Positions 62,563 through 64,000 of a DNA stretch of 64,000 nt are shown here, piece by piece. A program made the position numbers and the translations under genes. The stretch is from Emticicia aquatilis (GTDB taxonomy: Bacteria > Bacteroidota > Bacteroidia > Cytophagales > Spirosomataceae). Under the pieces are notes generated by a model. That model was not told the origin of the DNA, did not search any database, and worked only from the letters and a program-made list of their open reading frames with translations. The stretch is from assembly GCF_014644295.1 (NCBI RefSeq), contig NZ_BMKK01000004.1, positions 496,001 through 560,000 on the forward strand, in the 5' to 3' direction. Position 1 is the stretch's first letter. Every line of letters starts with the position of its first letter.

Positions 62563-64000
62563 TTATTGTTTATTACTATCTACTTTAATTCGGTCTTCTC
62601 GGTTTACTAACTCCCATGCTGTTTGGAATACTAAACGTGTGATTTGCTGATATTTCGGAAAAAGTATTTTTTCAACGTCATCACCTGGTCGGTGGTAGTC
62701 TTCGTGTACACCTGTGAAATAAAAAATTACAGGAATTTTATTTTTAGCGAAATTATAATGGTCAGAACGATAGTAAAAACGGTTAGGGTCTTTAGGGTCA
62801 TTGAATGTATAATCTAATTCATAATTGATGTATTTCTTATTAACATCTTCGCTTATTTGGTGTAATTCTGACGATAATTTATCTGAACCAATCAAGTAAA
62901 CGTATTCTTCTTTTGGTGCGTGCTGCTTATCAATTCGACCAATCATGTCAATGTTCAAATCACAAACTGTTTTAGCCAATGGAATGATTGGGTCTTTGTC
63001 TGTATAATATTGTGAGCCAAGTAGGCCTTTCTCTTCACCTGTTACGGTCATAAACAAAATACTACGACGTGGACCATTACCTGCGGCTTTTGCCTTAGCA
63101 AATGCTTCGGCAATTTCGAGTACAGCACATGTACCTGAGCCATCATCATCTGCTCCATTATGAATCTGTCCGTTTTGAATTCCTACGTGGTCGTAGTGAG
63201 CTGTAATCAATACTACTTCATCTTTTTTATCAGTACCCTCCATAAAACCCAAAACGTTTTGTGTTTCAACTGGTACTTCTCCCCTCTCGGCTTTTACCGA
63301 AACCGTTGAAGGTTTTATCTTACTTGCTAAACTTTCTTTCTTATCACTGATTTCTTCAATAATTTTAGTCAGCTTATTTGACTTCACATCGAGCATTTCG
63401 GCGGCCATTTCTTGAGAGACGAAGAAAGTTGGGTTTGAGGTTGCTTTTTCGGCAGTTGTAGAAGCATTAAAACTCAATTGATTGAATCTCGATAAAACAG
63501 CTTTACGCTCTGCTGCCAGTGATGTAAATTTTTGAGCATCGGTTGCTGAAATTACGAAAAACATTTTTGCTCCATGATTCAACGCAATATTGATTTTCTT
63601 TTGAAGTCCTGCTCTTTCAACCCAATCTGACTTTTCATCAGCTTTTGTGAATAAGTATTTACCTTCTTTATCTTTTGGTTCGCCATCAAAAAAAACTACG
63701 GCTTTGCCTTCTACATTTATATCTTTATAATCATTATAGCCATCCTGTTCGATTCCATAGCCGACAAAAACAACCGACATTGATTGTTCGTCGGGAATAC
63801 TCGTGAGACCATTCGGATAATAATCTTTAAAGAACTCTTTCTTTTTATTACCTATCTTTATATAGGCATCTTTCCAACCTTTCTGATATAGATTAAATTT
63901 TTGGTAATATCCTTTGCTACCATCTTTTTGTGGTGCAATGGCTTGTAAACCCAAATCAGAAAAATGCTTTGAGATATAAGCCGCAGCTTTTCGTTGGCCT
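62563..64000 (-). CDS. M28-family zinc metallopeptidase, 5'-truncated by the window edge
   Basis: 479 codons are visible and the frame stays open to base 64000, where GQRKAAAYISKHFSDLGLQAI begins (a typical M28 N-terminal region); the apparent TTG start at 63954 is not real. A PA-like inserted domain comes first, then the M28 peptidase with the zinc ligands in TAHYDHVG, GADDDGSGTC, TGEEKGLLGS (catalytic Glu) and DLNIDMIGR, and the final His in GVHEDYHRPGDDVEK. It is likely exported and cleaves N-terminal residues from peptides. The start and signal peptide lie outside the window. Confidence 0.9.
   Translation of the reverse strand, partial: GQRKAAAYISKHFSDLGLQAIAPQKDGSKGYYQKFNLYQKGWKDAYIKIGNKKKEFFKDYYPNGLTSIPDEQSMSVVFVGYGIEQDGYNDYKDINVEGKAVVFFDGEPKDKEGKYLFTKADEKSDWVERAGLQKKINIALNHGAKMFFVISATDAQKFTSLAAERKAVLSRFNQLSFNASTTAEKATSNPTFFVSQEMAAEMLDVKSNKLTKIIEEISDKKESLASKIKPSTVSVKAERGEVPVETQNVLGFMEGTDKKDEVVLITAHYDHVGIQNGQIHNGADDDGSGTCAVLEIAEAFAKAKAAGNGPRRSILFMTVTGEEKGLLGSQYYTDKDPIIPLAKTVCDLNIDMIGRIDKQHAPKEEYVYLIGSDKLSSELHQISEDVNKKYINYELDYTFNDPKDPNRFYYRSDHYNFAKNKIPVIFYFTGVHEDYHRPGDDVEKILFPKYQQITRLVFQTAWELVNREDRIKVDSNKQ

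Noticed and set aside
1-64000. tRNA, rRNA, tmRNA or RNase P genes
   Set aside because: No conserved tRNA arm sequences or rRNA segments were found in the intergenic gaps.

Overview
The window looks like a chromosomal segment of a low-GC Bacteroidota, most likely of the order Cytophagales. Three large secreted proteins end in type IX secretion (T9SS) sorting domains. Several genes have the Bacteroidota promoter pattern TTG/TTTG, about 19-21 bases, then TAnnTTTG. NuoG is the short form that lacks the molybdopterin-like domain, and there is an ExbB/ExbD/ExbD/TonB operon. I saw no rRNA, tRNA, CRISPR array, prophage or intact transposase gene. The genus is not determined.

Layout. 1-1067: 3'-truncated OmpA-family gene (-). 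1161-1661: peptide deformylase (+). 1746-7868: minus-strand phenylalanine/tyrosine degradation cluster, in transcription order hmgA, hppD, phhA, a MarR regulator, fahA and a flavin reductase. 8083-8913: monoacylglycerol-lipase-like hydrolase. 9038-10778: compact type II restriction-modification pair closely resembling M.HhaI and R.HinP1I, which predicts GCGC as target. 10821-12878: ALDH7-type dehydrogenase facing an Lrp regulator. 13068-17884: cation efflux protein and cobalamin-dependent methionine synthase. 17961-21768: metabolite repair enzyme, glycosyltransferase, VOC and DUF952 proteins. 21874-26712: a 1612-residue T9SS protein. 26768-30517: GMC oxidoreductase, TPMT-like methyltransferase, RlmF. 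30614-31887: arsR, DUF6428, arsC. 32108-36698: rplS, dapF, maltokinase-like, DinB, Thr/Ser dehydratase. 36828-38465: adenine deaminase. 38466-39179: gene-poor gap with two opposed terminators. 39599-47976: nuoA-J (-), with no nuoKLMN after it. 48121-53895: two tandem paralogous T9SS esterases. 53999-55664: obgE and adk. 55850-62176: TPR protein, PstS-like lipoprotein, and the tonB/exbD/exbD/exbB operon. 62563-64000: 5'-truncated M28 peptidase.

The most unusual signal is a family of about 25-base GC-rich palindromic repeats (core CCCCTTTAGGGG) in an AT-rich genome. Copies lie between genes, but also inside reading frames. They encode the same peptide SPLGAGGD near the N-terminus of HppD and inside the activation domain of MetH. 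In the opposite orientation they supply the C-terminus of HmgA, and one copy supplies the stop codon of the flavin reductase. A decayed copy abuts the nuoD start. This resembles protein-invading palindromic elements and would merit a genome-wide survey.

Other leads are the GCGC-type R-M pair together with an apparent absence of GCGC in the window, a possible MarR operator before fahA, candidate small RNAs and leader hairpins, a G8 tract in the dehydratase active-site loop, an ars operon without a visible efflux pump, and the truncated nuo operon.
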